From assembly GCA_015231825.1 (NCBI GenBank), contig JADGAV010000009.1, forward strand, positions 83,870-147,869: a stretch of DNA of 64,000 bases, given 5' to 3'. This DNA is from SAR324 cluster bacterium. GTDB lineage: Bacteria; SAR324; NAC60-12. Positions 44,017 through 53,610 of the stretch are shown here, piece by piece; position 1 is the stretch's first letter, and each line of letters begins with the position of its first letter. Below the pieces are notes generated by a model that was not told where the DNA came from, made no database searches, and saw nothing but the letters and a program-made list of their open reading frames with translations. Made by a program: the position numbers and the translations under genes.

Positions 44017-45960
44017 CTAATCTTTTTTTACCTCTTCAAATTCGGCATCTACGACATCATCGTCGTTTTTTGGCTTCGAATCCTTATCATTGCCTGAGTT
44101 TTGGTTTTCGCTGGCTGTCTCAGATTCAGGAGCGGCTCCTTCCGGTTGCTGAGCGGCAGCTTGAGCATATAGTATTTCAGCGAGTTTGTGAGAAGCTTCA
44201 GACAAAGTCTTCGTGCCTGCTTTGATGGTTTCAACATCGCCGCCTTCAATGTCCTTCCTCAATTGATCAATTGCAGATTGAATCTTGGCCTTTTCGTCTT
44301 CAGGAAGTTTATCTCCGCTTTCATTGATGGATTTTTCGGTGTTGTAGATCAATGATTCAGCCTCGTTCAAAGTCTCAACTTTTTCACGCCGTTTTTTATC
44401 TTCCCCAGCATATTGTTCGGCTTCATTGACCATATTTTGAACTTCTTCGTCTGATAATCCGCTGGAAGCAGTGATTTTGATTTGCTGTTCTTTCCCGGTA
44501 CCCAGGTCTTTTGCACTCACATGCACGATGCCATTGGCATCGATATCAAACGCAACTTCAATCTGGGGTACACCTCGAGGTGCGGGAGGGATTCCCACTA
44601 ATTCAAAACGGCCAAGGGTTTTGTTGTCCGGGGCCATTTCGCGCTCCCCCTGGAGAACATGGATGCTGACTGCAGGCTGATTGTCGGCTGCTGTGGAAAA
44701 AGTCTGGCTCTTTTTGGTAGGAATGGTTGTATTTCGTTCAATCAACTTGGTCATCACACCACCAAGAGTTTCAATTCCCAGGGAAAGAGGGGTAACATCC
44801 AGCAGCAAGACATCTTTCACGTCACCTTTCAACACCCCGCCCTGAATGGCTGCTCCAATAGCGACAACCTCATCCGGGTTCACCCCTTTATGGGGATCTT
44901 TGCCAAAAAATTCTTTGACGATTTGCTGAATCCGAGGCATGCGTGTCATTCCCCCGACCAGGATTACTTCATCAATGTCGCTTGCGGTGCATCCTGCGTC
45001 CTGTAAAGCCTTTTTGCAGGGCTCCAAACAGCGTTGTGTCAAATCTTCTACAAGCTGTTCAAATTTCGCACGGGTGATTTTGAGATTTAAATGCTTGGGG
45101 CCGGAAGCATCAGCAGTGATGAAAGGCAGGTTAACATCAGTTTCCATACTTGATGAAAGTTCGTGTTTTGCCTTTTCTGAAGCTTCTTTCAACCTTTGAA
45201 GCGCCATTTTGTCTTGACGAAGATCAATCCCCTGTTCTTTCTTAAATTCATCTGCAAGGAAATTTATCAGGCGATTGTCAAAATCATCACCGCCAAGGAA
45301 AGTGTCGCCGTTGGTCGCTTTGACTTCAAAAACACCATCGCCGATTTCGAGAATTGAAACGTCAAAGGTACCACCTCCCAAGTCAAAAACTGCAATTTTC
45401 TCATCACTTTTTTTGTCCAAACCATAGGCCAGAGAAGCGGCAGTGGGTTCATTTATAATCCTCATCACGTTCAGCCCGGCAATCTTTCCGGCATCTTTTG
45501 TCGCCTGCCTTTGACTGTCGTTGAAATAAGCTGGCACAGTGATGACTGCATCGGTGACATCTTCCCCCAAGTAATCTTCAGCAGTTTGCTTCATTTTCTG
45601 AAGGACAAAGGCGGAAATTTCAGGAGGAGAATACTGCTTTCCGTCAATTTCCACATAGGCCAGTCCGGAAGGTCCTTCAACGATGTTAAAAGGCGAAACA
45701 GCATCCAGTCGTTTGACCTCCTCTGCACCCATTTTTTGACCCATCAACCGTTTAATCGAAAAAACGGTGCGGGTAGGATTGGTAACAGCCTGCCGCTTGG
45801 CAATCTGCCCGCTGAGGCGTTCCCCTGCATCGTTGAACGCGACCATTGATGGGGTAGTGCGCATTCCTTCTGAATTTTGTATCACTTTGGGATCGCCTCC
45901 CTCCATAACGGCAATACAAGAATTTGTTGTTCCCAGGTCAATTCCGATTACTTTTCCCAT
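44017..45960 (-). CDS. dnaK: Chaperone protein DnaK (Hsp70)
   Basis: A 647-residue Hsp70 with the nucleotide-binding domain ([71 protein letters not shown]), the substrate-binding beta domain ([20 protein letters not shown]) and an alpha-helical lid. The C-terminal tail is acidic and ends [15 protein letters not shown], resembling the proteobacterial EEVKK tail that aids client release. Full length. Third gene of the heat-shock operon. Confidence 0.98.
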   Translation of the reverse strand: MGKVIGIDLGTTNSCIAVMEGGDPKVIQNSEGMRTTPSMVAFNDAGERLSGQIAKRQAVTNPTRTVFSIKRLMGQKMGAEEVKRLDAVSPFNIVEGPSGLAYVEIDGKQYSPPEISAFVLQKMKQTAEDYLGEDVTDAVITVPAYFNDSQRQATKDAGKIAGLNVMRIINEPTAASLAYGLDKKSDEKIAVFDLGGGTFDVSILEIGDGVFEVKATNGDTFLGGDDFDNRLINFLADEFKKEQGIDLRQDKMALQRLKEASEKAKHELSSSMETDVNLPFITADASGPKHLNLKITRAKFEQLVEDLTQRCLEPCKKALQDAGCTASDIDEVILVGGMTRMPRIQQIVKEFFGKDPHKGVNPDEVVAIGAAIQGGVLKGDVKDVLLLDVTPLSLGIETLGGVMTKLIERNTTIPTKKSQTFSTAADNQPAVSIHVLQGEREMAPDNKTLGRFELVGIPPAPRGVPQIEVAFDIDANGIVHVSAKDLGTGKEQQIKITASSGLSDEEVQNMVNEAEQYAGEDKKRREKVETLNEAESLIYNTEKSINESGDKLPEDEKAKIQSAIDQLRKDIEGGDVETIKAGTKTLSEASHKLAEILYAQAAAQQPEGAAPESETASENQNSGNDKDSKPKNDDDVVDAEFEEVKKD

Positions 45961-46014
45961 CTTAGCTCCTTAGTTTAAATTTGACGAAGCGTTCAGCGCC
46001 TCAACCGTTCTGAT

Positions 46015-46725
46015 TTATTGTTTTTTTGATACACGAACCATGGCAGGTCGCACGACCCGATCGTGAAGTAAATACCCGACTTGGAACTGGTCTGCGACAT
46101 GATCTTCCGGAATAGTTTCGGATTCGACAGTCCCTACGGCTTGATGAAAGGCTGGATCAAAAGGCTCTCCTACAGCCTGTATTTTTGATATAGAAAATTT
46201 TTCAAATGCCTCCTGATTGAGCTTGTATACCATTTGGATCCCTTCAAGGATCGCCTCTATGGTGGCGTTTTCCTTTTTACCATGTTCTATGGCTTGTTCC
46301 AGGCTATCCAGAGCGGGCAGCAGTTCTTTGATGAGACCCATGTGGTAATATTTGAATTTGTCCACATTTTCTTTGGCCATTCGCTTTTTGTAATTTTCAA
46401 ACTCTGCATTCATGCGCAACAAACGATCTTGGAGATCGGTGACTTTTTTTTGCGACTGCTCCAATTGTTCTTCCAGTGTGGGTTCTTCCTGTTCATCTTC
46501 TGGGGTTTTCTCCACATCGGGCTCTTCCGGACCGGCTGCAGTTTGCTCTCCGGTCTCATCTGCTGACTCCGCTTCTACTTCTTCTGGTTCTTCCGGAGAT
46601 TCTGCAAGGGTTTCTTCATCAGCGTCAGTCAATTCCGAAACGTCGATCTCCACTGAGGCATTTTCTTCTTTTGCTTTATCATTTGAATGGTTTGCTTTTG
46701 ATTCAGTTTGCTTTTTGTTCACCAT
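46015..46725 (-). CDS. grpE: Nucleotide exchange factor GrpE
   Basis: A 236-residue ADP-release factor for DnaK. The first 90 residues are an unusually long Glu/Asp-rich, low-complexity tail; the conserved part begins near 95 with the coiled-coil LEQSQKKVTDLQDRLLRMNA, EFENYKKRMAKE and LIKELLPALDSLEQAIEHG, and ends in the beta-wing (GEPFDPAFHQAVGTVES, VGYLLHDRVVRPAMVRV). Typical GrpE is about 190-200 residues, so the extra length is in the acidic N terminus. It is 54 bases from dnaK and 72 bases from hrcA. Confidence 0.96.
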   Translation of the reverse strand: MVNKKQTESKANHSNDKAKEENASVEIDVSELTDADEETLAESPEEPEEVEAESADETGEQTAAGPEEPDVEKTPEDEQEEPTLEEQLEQSQKKVTDLQDRLLRMNAEFENYKKRMAKENVDKFKYYHMGLIKELLPALDSLEQAIEHGKKENATIEAILEGIQMVYKLNQEAFEKFSISKIQAVGEPFDPAFHQAVGTVESETIPEDHVADQFQVGYLLHDRVVRPAMVRVSKKQ

Positions 46726-46797
46726 TTTTGTCTATTTTATCCGTTAGAATTAAGTGATTGTGCCAGTGTGCTCCTTTTTTTAAGGCTGGGTCTTTTC

Positions 46798-47868
46798 TTA
46801 TTCAATTTGCGCATGTTCAGAAAGAGATTCAGATAAAATTTTGGCAGTATAGTCCACAACAGGAATAATACGCTGATAATCCATGCATGTCGGACCCACA
46901 ACGCCGACCATGCCAAGGATGTTGTTTTCCAAACCGTATCCTGCCGTTACCATTGAGCATTCTTGAAGACCTTCGTATTCGTTTTCCACACCGATATAAA
47001 TTTGAATACGATTTGCCGAAAGCGTGTGATCGACCAGGCCAATGATTGTGTTTTTTTCTTCAAATGCCCCTAATAATTCTCGAATTGTTTCTTGTTTCTT
47101 AAATTTTGAACTGAGCATGAGGTCGATTTGCCCTTCCATAAAGAATTCTGGGGGGGCATCCATTTCGAAGGCTTTTTTACCCAAACGCACTGCCTGTGCT
47201 AGTAGCGTGTCATAACGTTCTTTGTCTTCCAGCATGCTTTGGAGAATCTTATTGCGGATTTCCAGTAACGAGGAATTTTGAAATTGTTCGTTGAGGAATT
47301 GGGCAACGGAGTTTAGGAAATTTTGAGACAGACCTTCGGTTGATTCGATGATCTTGTTGCGAACCAATCCCGATTTGGTGATCAATATTACTAAAATCTC
47401 ACGTGAATTCATCCGGATGAATTCAATGCGCTGCAGGAGACTTGCCTCTGCTTTTGGGGCCGTGACGACACAAATGAATTCAGTCAGATTTGCGATCACG
47501 CGAGTGGTATTAACAAGCAGCTCTTCCAGCCTCGTCCCGCTTTGACCAGAAACTTCATGAATTTTTGTCTGTATGGTTTTTGGCAAATCATTGGCAACGG
47601 CTAGCGAATCCACATAAAAACGGTAGGCTTTGTCGGTCGGGATTCTTCCTGCAGAGGTGTGGGTCTGCTTCAAATATCCCATGTCTGACAGATCACCCAT
47701 GATGTTTCGGATTGTCGCAGGTGAAATTTCCACTCCAAGGGTCTTGGAAAGGGTTCTTGATCCAACAGGTTCACTGCTCTGTATGTAACTGTCTATGATC
47801 CCGGTAAGAACCTTTTTAGTTCGTTCGTCGATCCCTTCTATGTCACTGCCCGGTTTTGTCCGTTTCAT
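46798..47868 (-). CDS. hrcA: Heat-inducible transcription repressor HrcA
   Basis: A 356-residue repressor that binds the CIRCE operator with GroEL as cofactor. The winged-helix N terminus is clear (KKVLTGIIDSYIQSSEPVGS, RTLSKTLGVEISPATIRNIM, DLSDMGYLKQTHTSAGRIPT) followed by the dimerisation and inserted domains (VITKSGLVRNKIIES and the C-terminal MVGVVGPTCMDYQRIIPVV). The frame is open to 47976, but that would start inside the operator; ATG 47868 gives the usual length. First gene of the heat-shock operon. Confidence 0.95.
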   Translation of the reverse strand: MKRTKPGSDIEGIDERTKKVLTGIIDSYIQSSEPVGSRTLSKTLGVEISPATIRNIMGDLSDMGYLKQTHTSAGRIPTDKAYRFYVDSLAVANDLPKTIQTKIHEVSGQSGTRLEELLVNTTRVIANLTEFICVVTAPKAEASLLQRIEFIRMNSREILVILITKSGLVRNKIIESTEGLSQNFLNSVAQFLNEQFQNSSLLEIRNKILQSMLEDKERYDTLLAQAVRLGKKAFEMDAPPEFFMEGQIDLMLSSKFKKQETIRELLGAFEEKNTIIGLVDHTLSANRIQIYIGVENEYEGLQECSMVTAGYGLENNILGMVGVVGPTCMDYQRIIPVVDYTAKILSESLSEHAQIE

Positions 47869-47969
47869 AAGTTCTATCCCCAGTATTGCAGGATCCTTTT
47901 TGCGTCGCAGGAGCGATGCAAAAACATGTTGGTCGTTTTTCGCAATTGCTGACTTCCAAGAATTTAGTA

Positions 47970-47996
47970 TTAGCACTCAACTCATATGAGTGCTAA
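47970..47996. promoter_or_regulatory. CIRCE operator (HrcA binding site)
   Basis: TTAGCACTC at 47970-47978, nine bases of spacer, then GAGTGCTAA at 47988-47996: a perfect match to the CIRCE inverted repeat. It lies about 100 bases before hrcA and adjoins the -10 element of the promoter, so HrcA bound here would block transcription of the whole operon. Confidence 0.97.
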
Positions 47997-48023
47997 TTAT
48001 ATTAGAAAAGTTCTTTTTGTCAA
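47996..48023 (-). promoter_or_regulatory. Consensus sigma70 promoter of the hrcA-grpE-dnaK-dnaJ operon
   Basis: Read on the minus strand: TTGACA (48018-48023), a 16-base spacer, and TATAAT (47996-48001). Both hexamers match consensus exactly. The -10 box shares one base with the CIRCE operator, giving a simple repressor-occlusion arrangement rather than a sigma32 promoter. Confidence 0.88.
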
Positions 48024-48175
48024 GCGAATTTTCATAGATGGCAGAATCCGGCAAAGTGTTGAATCACTGGGAAAAGTTATGACTTCATTCAATAGCAAGA
48101 ACCGAAATGAGAATTGAAAAATGGAGCTTATTTTGAATGGAATGAGGAAACATCAAGATTGATTACACAATTGGA

Positions 48176-48952
48176 TTATTTTGCAGAGAAGGAGTCCACG
48201 TACTCTGATCTGGAAGAATTTTCATTTTGTTTGGAAAGGTTGGCTATATCTTCTTTGAGCGATGTTTCGATGACGAGCAGTTCTTGAACAAATTGTCCTG
48301 AATTGGCAATATCGACCGTCTGTGAAACATATTCGGAGGATGTGTGTAAATTCGTATACTGATCGCTGAGTAAAGTTGCCAGGTCCATGTCAGGGTTTTG
48401 TTCCGCCACGTCCAAAAGTTTGATTGCACTGTTCAACTCATCGTAAATCCTTTGGAAGGTCAGCTCAATTTGTTCCAATTCTCCCACTGTAAAAGGAGGA
48501 TCCAGATGTTTGTTTTGCCTGTCTAATGCGTAGTCAAATAAATCAAGCCTGATGTTGTACTGGCGGGTGGAGTGAATCAATGTTTTATAAAATTGATTGA
48601 TTTCGTGAAAATTTTCGGTGCGAAGTTGGTTTTTCTGACTCCACATTTTCTTCCAAAATTTTCTTTGTTTTCTTTGAATCTTCAATTGATCCAATTCGTA
48701 GTTCATTTTTTTCAGTACGTCCCATTCAGGTAAGCGTGTCCGATAGTGTTGCCAAACTAGCACAGGCACAACGAGCCAACAGAGGAGAGTGGTTGTCAGC
48801 AAAGGCCAGAATCTTTTTCTACGGTACTCGCGCAGAACAACACGCCGTGCTTCAAGGATCAAACTTGCTCGTTTGTCTTCCAAACTTGCAATATACTTTT
48901 CAGGAAATTTTTTCACCTGATCGGATCGTTTAATAGAAAGAGTGTTTTCCAT
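48176..48952 (-). CDS. Hypothetical membrane protein with coiled-coil domain
   Basis: A 258-residue protein I do not recognise. It has a basic cytoplasmic N-terminal region (about 1-45), one transmembrane segment (LLTTTLLCWLVVPVLVW, near 51-68) and a long helical, partly coiled-coil region (LDQLKIQRKQRKFWKKMWSQ and later helices) that should lie in the periplasm. Its start overlaps the 3' end of the BatA-like gene by 23 bases, so the two are translationally linked and probably work together at the inner membrane. Confidence 0.65.
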   Translation of the reverse strand: MENTLSIKRSDQVKKFPEKYIASLEDKRASLILEARRVVLREYRRKRFWPLLTTTLLCWLVVPVLVWQHYRTRLPEWDVLKKMNYELDQLKIQRKQRKFWKKMWSQKNQLRTENFHEINQFYKTLIHSTRQYNIRLDLFDYALDRQNKHLDPPFTVGELEQIELTFQRIYDELNSAIKLLDVAEQNPDMDLATLLSDQYTNLHTSSEYVSQTVDIANSGQFVQELLVIETSLKEDIANLSKQNENSSRSEYVDSFSAK

Positions 48953-50786
48953 TCATCCTCCCGTTATTCTTGAAGATCCGTCCACACAAAAAAATGACTT
49001 CCACGAACATAAGTCCCAAAACAAACCAAAGGAGCCATTCTCGTATCTGGTTGACCGACAAGGTATTTATTTGCTCAGACTGGACTTCAGATTGGTGATC
49101 GAAATAGTCTTGCATAAGCTGGACTTTTTCGCTGTCCATATATTGGGGCATACTTTCCGAGACCGGCAAGTTGATTGAAAAATAATAAGTGCTCTGGTCA
49201 GAATCTTTTTTAATCCGGTAGTGACCGGGTAACCATTGAGACCGTTCTGCCTGACTGGAAATCACTGCTGGAAGCGCAGATCCTGCTTCAAATGTTCCAA
49301 GAAATTTTTCATTTTCCTGATCCATGATGAATTTTATCCAGTTCTGGATCTCATCGGCAAAGATCACATCTTTGTAGAGGGGGCCCCACGCTGGTGAAAT
49401 TCCCGTTGCCAATAGCCAAAGATTATAGGTTTGGGAATAAAATAACGGTTCATTGATTTTTTTAATCTTCCATTCGGCAGCAAATGGAACCTTATTCCAA
49501 TCGATGATCCATTGTTCTGCAGGAAAGAAATTTGGGGATGTTTCATTTTCCGAAGAGTTGCTTCTTTGTTCGGAAACGTTTTTCCAGTCTCCTAAACGCG
49601 TGGGAATGAAAAGCTTGGACGGGTATTCTTGTAAACTTTCAGCCCATCGGATCGGATGATCACCTAAAAGTGTAATGACATCGGGTCGGTGTTGTTTGAG
49701 ATGTTCAGGCTCGCTGCTGAGAAAGGAAAATGCCTGATTGGCATTGAGAGCCGACTTGAGCTGATGCAAACCGTGTCGATAAATCGCAGTGTTCCCCTCA
49801 GAAGTGATGATACTGACATGGAGTTGACCGGAGCGGTTCAATTGATAGTAGCGGATATTATCCAATTTATTTTCTGAGTGGTCAGTTTGGATTGAAACCT
49901 CGAACGGAGCAAGACGTTCGAACTTTTGATCGAGCTGCAGTTTCAATTTTTGAACATGCAGTCCCTGCCATTGAAATTTCTGTGTCCCAATCTGTTGTCC
50001 TTTCTGAGTTACATTCAGCTGAATTTCACTTTTTTGAGGAAAAAACCCGAATACTTCTGCAGAAAGTTGAAAACCCTCCAATCCTGCATTCCCTGGTTCT
50101 ACATTTCGTATCGACAGATTGAGTGCTGGTTCAATTTGCTTGGGAAGATGAAATTGCCAACTGATCTTTTGAGTTGCAGATTGATAGAATTGAAACTGCG
50201 ACCATTGGTAATCCGAGATTAAATGGACTTTGATTTTTTGCGGTCCTTTTTCAGTGTCCAGGTGGTTTAATAACAAATTTCCAATTTGAGAAAGGTTAGG
50301 AGAGGCGGTGCTCAAAGTATTCCAATTTCCCTCTGATTGAAAAGGGAGATATGGAGGATTATCATATAAGCTGGAAAGCTTCAAAACAGGAAAATTCATC
50401 ATGGAAGGATCCAGGTTCGTCAGGGACTGAAACAAATTGTTGTCATTTCCGGAAAGGGCACGACTGAAAGTATCATCAATCAGCCAAGTGGTGAAAATAC
50501 TCTCTTTTTCTTTCCAATACGGGCGAGCGAGGATCATGCAGACTAAAATGACGACCAATGATCGCAGCAGTTTCAATAGCATTTCATCCAAGGAAAAAAG
50601 AAACCTCCTCGGATGGCTTTGAACGGGTAAAAGAAAGAAGGCAGAAAATAAAAATGAATTTCGTTTCGGTTGACGAACAACCGGTAAAAACCATGGGATT
50701 ACAGCAAGCGGTAAGGCCATTAACCATAGTGGGGTCAGGAATTGTAACACGGGAATTTTTGCTAGTGATTTGGTTGCTTGCCACAC
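48930..50786 (-). CDS. BatA-like (aerotolerance N-terminal domain) membrane protein
   Basis: A 618-residue protein. The N terminus has the double-membrane-segment pattern of the BatA/TIGR02226 region (FLTPLWLMALPLAVIPWFL, then FSAFFLLP and LLKLLRSLVVILVCMILARPYW). A VHLISDYQWSQF segment follows in a Rossmann-like, VWA/DUF-type region, then beta-rich periplasmic repeats, and a last helix near residue 590 (EWLLWFVLGLMFVEVIFL). Such proteins usually accompany a MoxR ATPase and VWA proteins; none are present here. The start is GTG 50786, with no strong ribosome site, so the true N terminus could differ. Confidence 0.72.
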   Translation of the reverse strand: MWQATKSLAKIPVLQFLTPLWLMALPLAVIPWFLPVVRQPKRNSFLFSAFFLLPVQSHPRRFLFSLDEMLLKLLRSLVVILVCMILARPYWKEKESIFTTWLIDDTFSRALSGNDNNLFQSLTNLDPSMMNFPVLKLSSLYDNPPYLPFQSEGNWNTLSTASPNLSQIGNLLLNHLDTEKGPQKIKVHLISDYQWSQFQFYQSATQKISWQFHLPKQIEPALNLSIRNVEPGNAGLEGFQLSAEVFGFFPQKSEIQLNVTQKGQQIGTQKFQWQGLHVQKLKLQLDQKFERLAPFEVSIQTDHSENKLDNIRYYQLNRSGQLHVSIITSEGNTAIYRHGLHQLKSALNANQAFSFLSSEPEHLKQHRPDVITLLGDHPIRWAESLQEYPSKLFIPTRLGDWKNVSEQRSNSSENETSPNFFPAEQWIIDWNKVPFAAEWKIKKINEPLFYSQTYNLWLLATGISPAWGPLYKDVIFADEIQNWIKFIMDQENEKFLGTFEAGSALPAVISSQAERSQWLPGHYRIKKDSDQSTYYFSINLPVSESMPQYMDSEKVQLMQDYFDHQSEVQSEQINTLSVNQIREWLLWFVLGLMFVEVIFLCGRIFKNNGRMNGKHSFY

Positions 50787-50932
50787 TCAAATTGTGAGCC
50801 ATACCCAAGGGTGAAACTTTGTGAAATGGATCGCCAATTGACGAATTAATTGGGATAGGTTGAGTGTTTATTGCCCAGACATCCTTCCGGATGTTTGATG
50901 TAAAAAGATTCTATTTGGAAACAAAGCCGTTG

Positions 50933-50948
50933 CCTCTAATATTAGAGG
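50933..50948. repeat. Perfect 16-base palindrome upstream of a small gene
   Basis: CCTCTAATATTAGAGG reads the same on both strands. It sits in the 234-base divergent gap between the BatA-like gene and the 54-residue ORF, 72 bases before the ATG at 51021, so it is a candidate operator. No family assignment. Confidence 0.6.
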
Positions 50949-51020
50949 TATGCATTTTGTATTGTTTTATTCTAGCTGACAAAGCTTGGTTCTTTCAACG
51001 TATTCGGTAAAAGAGGCAAA

Positions 51021-51185
51021 ATGTCAATGGCTGATCAAGATCGATTTATTCAATCCCAAATCAATGAAATTCGCCGTTATGTAGAACAATATCCAAATGA
51101 AAATCCCAACAAAGTCGTTCTGCGATGGATTGAAGAGCGTGCGTCAAAATATCGGGAAAATTGGGAAGAAAACAATCATCATTGA
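51021..51185 (+). CDS. Small soluble protein, 54 residues
   Basis: A short gene, easy to miss. It starts at ATG 51021 with AAGAGG 4 bases upstream. The product begins MSMADQDRFIQSQINEIRRY and continues with VLRWIEERASKYRENW, matching the layout of short bacterial proteins in which a D-x-F-I-x-x-Q-I-x-E-I-x-x-Y helix is joined to a W-I-E-x-x-A-x-x-(F/Y)-R helix. Function unknown. The stop overlaps the convergent thiN 3' end by 7 bases. Confidence 0.75.
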   Translation: MSMADQDRFIQSQINEIRRYVEQYPNENPNKVVLRWIEERASKYRENWEENNHH

Positions 51186-51814
51186 ACGGATTGAATGATT
51201 AGCAATAGTGTTCCTTTTCCCATGCTGATTTGAACTGAAGGGGTAATCGTTTTATTAGAAATTCCAGAAGGTTCTTTTCCCATTTCCAGTTTTTGATTTT
51301 GCAAAGGAAATGCAAGACCAGAAGTCGTGATTTCCTCAACAGGTCCAAATAAAGGCAACAATGAGAGGGTTGTGCCCGGGGCCATATTCTCCTGCCAGGT
51401 TCCTTCTATCAATTCGATACGATCCTGTTCAGTCCACAAAGTAATTTTCATCTCCGAAGCATATTTGTAAAGCAATTCGATATTTGCTAAAAACTGGTCG
51501 CTTCGCTCTCCTGCTGCTCCCAACAAGTGCACTTCATGGACTCCCTGATTTAAACAGTATCGCAGAGCTTTGTCACTATCATTCGTGTTTTGTTCCGTGA
51601 TTTCCACGATACGTTCAATTTCAAGTTTTTGTCGGACTTCCAAAAGAATCGAATCCATATCCCCGACAACCACATCAGGAATAAAACCTTGAGAAACAGC
51701 AAAATTCGCTCCTCCATCGGCGCAAACCTTCAGGTTAACCTCTTGCCACATCCGTTTCATCAGTTCCATTCCAGGAGGGACTCCATTACTGAGGATCAAT
51801 GCTGTTTTCTTCAT
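51179..51814 (-). CDS. thiN: Thiamine pyrophosphokinase
   Basis: A 211-residue enzyme that transfers pyrophosphate from ATP to thiamine. Active-site motifs: CADGGANFAV, VVVGDMDSILLEV, QNTNDSDKALRYCL and LLGAAGERSDQFLANIELLY, in the normal order; the C-terminal beta domain (EGTWQENMAPGTTLSLLPLF, TTSGLAFPL) binds thiamine. Length is normal for bacterial ThiN. It converges with the 54-residue ORF and is divergent from trkH, 288 bases apart. Confidence 0.93.
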   Translation of the reverse strand: MKKTALILSNGVPPGMELMKRMWQEVNLKVCADGGANFAVSQGFIPDVVVGDMDSILLEVRQKLEIERIVEITEQNTNDSDKALRYCLNQGVHEVHLLGAAGERSDQFLANIELLYKYASEMKITLWTEQDRIELIEGTWQENMAPGTTLSLLPLFGPVEEITTSGLAFPLQNQKLEMGKEPSGISNKTITPSVQISMGKGTLLLIIQSVQ

Positions 51815-52102
51815 GACGGCTAATTCCCACTCCTTTCCTGGGGCCTCTAAGTTGTGATAAATAATAGATTTTGAGGACTCAATTTATCACATTGAAAAGC
51901 GCTTGTATGCTTCTAAATTACTCATTTCCAAGACCGGTGCTGCCGATACGACTGTTTGGTGAATCAGGAGGAATTTGAGATACTGCATCTGCATAACAAA
52001 ATTGTGTTTCCCCATGAAATGGGTTATTTTTTATTTGAAAACAAAGCCCAATGGAAGCTCAAATAGAAGACTACAGGGCATTAGCTTAAAGAAGAAAACT
52101 GG

Positions 52103-53557
52103 ATGAATATTTCGGCAATATTATATGTTTTGGGATCTCTATTGGTGTTGACAGGAAGCCTGATGTTTCCTTCTTTCATTGTGGCTCTGGTCTATGGAGA
52201 AGGTGATGCGGATGCTTTTCTACTCTCGGCATTTTTTTTAATCGCTTCTGGTTTGCCCATCTGTTGGTTTTTTAGAAAGTCCCCGGACCTCACCATAAAA
52301 GATGCATTTATCATTCTATCTTTGGGATGGGTGTTGGTTTGCTCTGTCTCTACTTTACCCCTGATGATTCACGGAGTTCTTCCCTCGTTTACCGATTCTT
52401 TTTTTGAAATGATGTCTGGGTTTACGACAACCGGAGCAACGGTTCTTACAGACATTGAAGCATTGCCGCATGGCCTTTTGTTTTGGCGCAGTTTCACTCA
52501 ATTTCTTGGTGGAATGGGATTCATTCTGATAACGATTCTCCTGCTTCCATTTATGAGAATGGGCGGAATTGCGCTTTACCGGATAAAAGCCGATTCGGGG
52601 CAGAAGAATATTCAGGAAAAATTAAATCCTCTGGGGAAGGGCGTGATTGTAAAGATCTGGTATATATATTTGGTGCTGGTTCTTTTCCTTGCTGTTTTGC
52701 TGTGGGCGGGAGGGATGTCACTATTTGATGCCCTTTGTCATGCTTTCGGGACTCTTTCTACGGGAGGATTTTCTACAAAAAATGCAAGCCTTGGACATTA
52801 CAATAGCGCCTATTTTGAATGGCTCACGATCATTTTCATGTTTTTGAGTGGAGTGAGCTTTTTTCTTTATTATCATTTACTAGAGAAAGATTGGGAATCA
52901 ATTAAAATCAATACCGAGTTTCGCTGGTATTTTTGCTTGATTTTGCTGTTTTGTGCCATTGTTTCCTTGATTTTGTGGAACGATAATACCTATAGTGCTT
53001 GGGATTCTATTCGTCATGGTACGTTCCAAACAATTTCGCTGTTAACGAAGACCGGATACACTTCTGATGATTATGAAAAGTGGCCCCAGTCTGCTCAGAT
53101 GTTTCTATTCGTGGTTTTCTTTATTGGGGCTTCCGCAGGTTCCACTGCCAGCGGCATCAAAATGATTCACTATGTGATCATTTTAAAATATCTCTATGCT
53201 ACTTTAAAAAAAATGACTCAGCCGCTTCAGGTAATTCCTATTCGAGTCAATCGACAGCGCGTTGATTCACGACTAGTTGATTTGGCTGCCAGTTTTTTTA
53301 TATTAAATATCGTTTGGGTTTTCTTGGGGGGGGGACTGATGGTTATGCTGGACGATATGGACTATTTTAGTTCCATCTGCGCGGTCACGGTCACACTCAT
53401 GAACATTGGTCCGGGATTAGGAGAAATTGGTCCGTCCAGTAGTTTTTATTATATTTCTTCATTGGGAAAATGGTTTCTGTCTTTTAGTATGCTGACTGGG
53501 CGTTTGGAAATATTTTCTGTGATCATGCTGCTCTATCCTTCATTTTGGAAGGAATAA
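52103..53557 (+). CDS. trkH: TrkH-type potassium uptake protein
   Basis: A 484-residue K+ transporter of the Trk/Ktr superfamily with four M1-P-M2 repeats. Selectivity-filter loops: MMSGFTTTGATVLTDI, GTLSTGGFSTKNAS, ISLLTKTGYTSDDYEKW and VTLMNIGPGLGEIG. Each keeps the conserved Gly in its filter; FFIGASAGSTASGIKMIHYV is the typical inter-repeat motif. The cytoplasmic NAD-binding partner TrkA, or KtrA, is not adjacent. It is followed 53 bases later by pncB. Confidence 0.93.
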   Translation: MNISAILYVLGSLLVLTGSLMFPSFIVALVYGEGDADAFLLSAFFLIASGLPICWFFRKSPDLTIKDAFIILSLGWVLVCSVSTLPLMIHGVLPSFTDSFFEMMSGFTTTGATVLTDIEALPHGLLFWRSFTQFLGGMGFILITILLLPFMRMGGIALYRIKADSGQKNIQEKLNPLGKGVIVKIWYIYLVLVLFLAVLLWAGGMSLFDALCHAFGTLSTGGFSTKNASLGHYNSAYFEWLTIIFMFLSGVSFFLYYHLLEKDWESIKINTEFRWYFCLILLFCAIVSLILWNDNTYSAWDSIRHGTFQTISLLTKTGYTSDDYEKWPQSAQMFLFVVFFIGASAGSTASGIKMIHYVIILKYLYATLKKMTQPLQVIPIRVNRQRVDSRLVDLAASFFILNIVWVFLGGGLMVMLDDMDYFSSICAVTVTLMNIGPGLGEIGPSSSFYYISSLGKWFLSFSMLTGRLEIFSVIMLLYPSFWKE

Positions 53558-53610
53558 GCAAATCCATCCTCTCCCTTTTTAATTGATTTACCACTATTTC
53601 GAAAAAACAA

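Noticed and set aside
46412..46757. Ser/Cys-rich plus-strand frames opposite the grpE N terminus
   Set aside because: They are the antisense reading of the Glu/Asp-rich GrpE tail; composition explains the open frames.
47869..47976. Longer HrcA start giving 392 residues
   Set aside because: The upstream start codon would lie inside the CIRCE operator and downstream of the promoter -10 by too little; ATG 47868 gives the normal length.
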